NCBI GenBank assembly: GCA_017448795.1
Contig: JAFSKV010000065.1
Coordinates: 1 to 54,253, forward strand
Reading direction: 5' to 3'
DNA length: 54,253 bases
From: Synergistaceae bacterium
Lineage (GTDB): Bacteria > Synergistota > Synergistia > Synergistales > Aminobacteriaceae
Position 1 is the stretch's first letter; every line of letters starts with the position of its first letter. The notes beneath the pieces are model-generated. The model worked only from the letters and a program-made list of their open reading frames with translations. It ran no database searches and was not told where the DNA came from. Made by a program: the position numbers and the translations under genes. Positions 53,853 through 54,253 of the stretch are shown here, in pieces.

Positions 53853-54008
53853 TTACGGTGATTCACGCGCTCTGACACCCTTTCACGGAAAGAAGAACAC
53901 CAAGCCTCTATAATACCACAGAAATCAATTCACGCGCATTTGTCCGCGCCTTGAAGTCCGGGACGTGAGGTGGAATTTTTGCGTTCACATTTACGGAGGA
54001 TGAACACA

Positions 54009-54253
54009 ATGAAGAAATACACGGCGGTATTGGCGGGCGTTATGGTGATGATTGCGGCTTCGTGGGCGTGGGCTGACGTGGCTATCAGCCCGGAGAATTT
54101 CCCGGATGAGGTGTTCGGGCAGTACCTGTTGCAGTTTGACGCGGACGGGGACGGGGTATTGAGCGTGGCGGAAATAGAAGCCATTGACGGAATAGACGTT
54201 CAGGGCATGGGCATAAAGTCGCTGGAAGGAATAGGATACCTGACGGCCATAAA
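54009..54253 (+). CDS. Secreted EF-hand and leucine-rich-like protein, 5' part
   Basis: Only the first 81 codons are inside the window. A signal peptide (MKKYTAVLAGVMVMIAASWA) is followed by ISPENFPDEVFGQYLLQFDADGDGVLSVAEIEAID, where DADGDGVLSVAE is a calcium-binding EF-hand-type loop, and then IKSLEGIGYLTAI, which looks like the start of leucine-rich repeats. Proteins of this build are common surface proteins in gut bacteria. GGAGGA (53995-54000) precedes the ATG by eight bases. The 3' end is outside the window. Confidence 0.75.
   Translation, partial: MKKYTAVLAGVMVMIAASWAWADVAISPENFPDEVFGQYLLQFDADGDGVLSVAEIEAIDGIDVQGMGIKSLEGIGYLTAI

Overview
The window looks like a chromosomal segment from a member of the Synergistota (Synergistetes). 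Three things point there. A secreted minus-strand protein ends in a Gly-Gly-Cys, hydrophobic, Arg/Lys tail that resembles the Synergist-CTERM sorting signal. Genes for a diderm envelope (LptC, LptD, a LpxL-type acyltransferase) lie near Gram-positive-style division genes (SepF, DivIVA). The metabolic genes suit an amino-acid fermenter (phosphate butyryltransferase, threonine and methionine/cysteine enzymes). The DNA is GC-rich and densely packed, with many 4-base ATGA stop/start overlaps. No rRNA, tRNA, CRISPR array, insertion sequence or prophage was seen.

Layout. Positions 1-2530 hold the 3' end of engB and two FkbM-type methyltransferase paralogues, the second frameshifted, each followed by a near-identical terminator. 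Positions 2534-5698 are the rpsB-tsf-pyrH-frr block with a structured leader. Positions 5772-12478 are a run of cheR, a hypA-like gene, a pcrA-type helicase, coaE, pepF, a Cof-type HAD phosphatase and a divergent lspA. A minus-strand metY-rrf2 pair follows, then a plus-strand ATP-grasp/alpha-E/transglutaminase operon (14579-17326). Positions 17352-21718 are a minus-strand surface-protein operon: a leucine-rich protein, a small secreted protein and two tandem paralogues that both carry in-frame stops. Next come a cobalamin adenosyltransferase with argF (minus), a membrane acyltransferase, a PARG-like hydrolase, pnuC, thrC-thrB, two small secreted proteins, a precorrin-2 dehydrogenase, a LysM/M23 peptidase and pyrG running into an LPS-transport operon (two unknown secreted proteins, lptC, lptD). 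Downstream are a class IV aminotransferase, ptb, three consecutive exported or membrane-anchored ankyrin proteins, a polyprenyl-phosphate sugar transferase, tyrS with a glycosyltransferase and lpxL, queD-DUF4160-DUF2442-folE2, and an envelope/division block (HlyD-like, yggS, sepF, divIVA, recG, recX). The window ends inside another secreted protein gene.

The most interesting theme is possible sequence-level switching of surface genes. Two cell-surface polysaccharide genes carry 7-base tandem repeats right at their 5' ends (GCTCACA at 23411, CGCACAT at 42359). In the first, the well-placed ATG is out of frame with the body of the gene as sequenced, as in an OFF phase. A run of 13 C lies between a good promoter and the last surface-protein gene. 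Together with the interrupted surface paralogues at 19470-21575, this suggests that surface structures in this organism vary by slippage or are decaying. Which of the two cannot be decided from one sequence. Other points to check are a HypA-like protein with Tyr in place of nickel-binding His2, a short LspA with Glu in place of a catalytic Asp, and a hairpin-rich rpsB leader.
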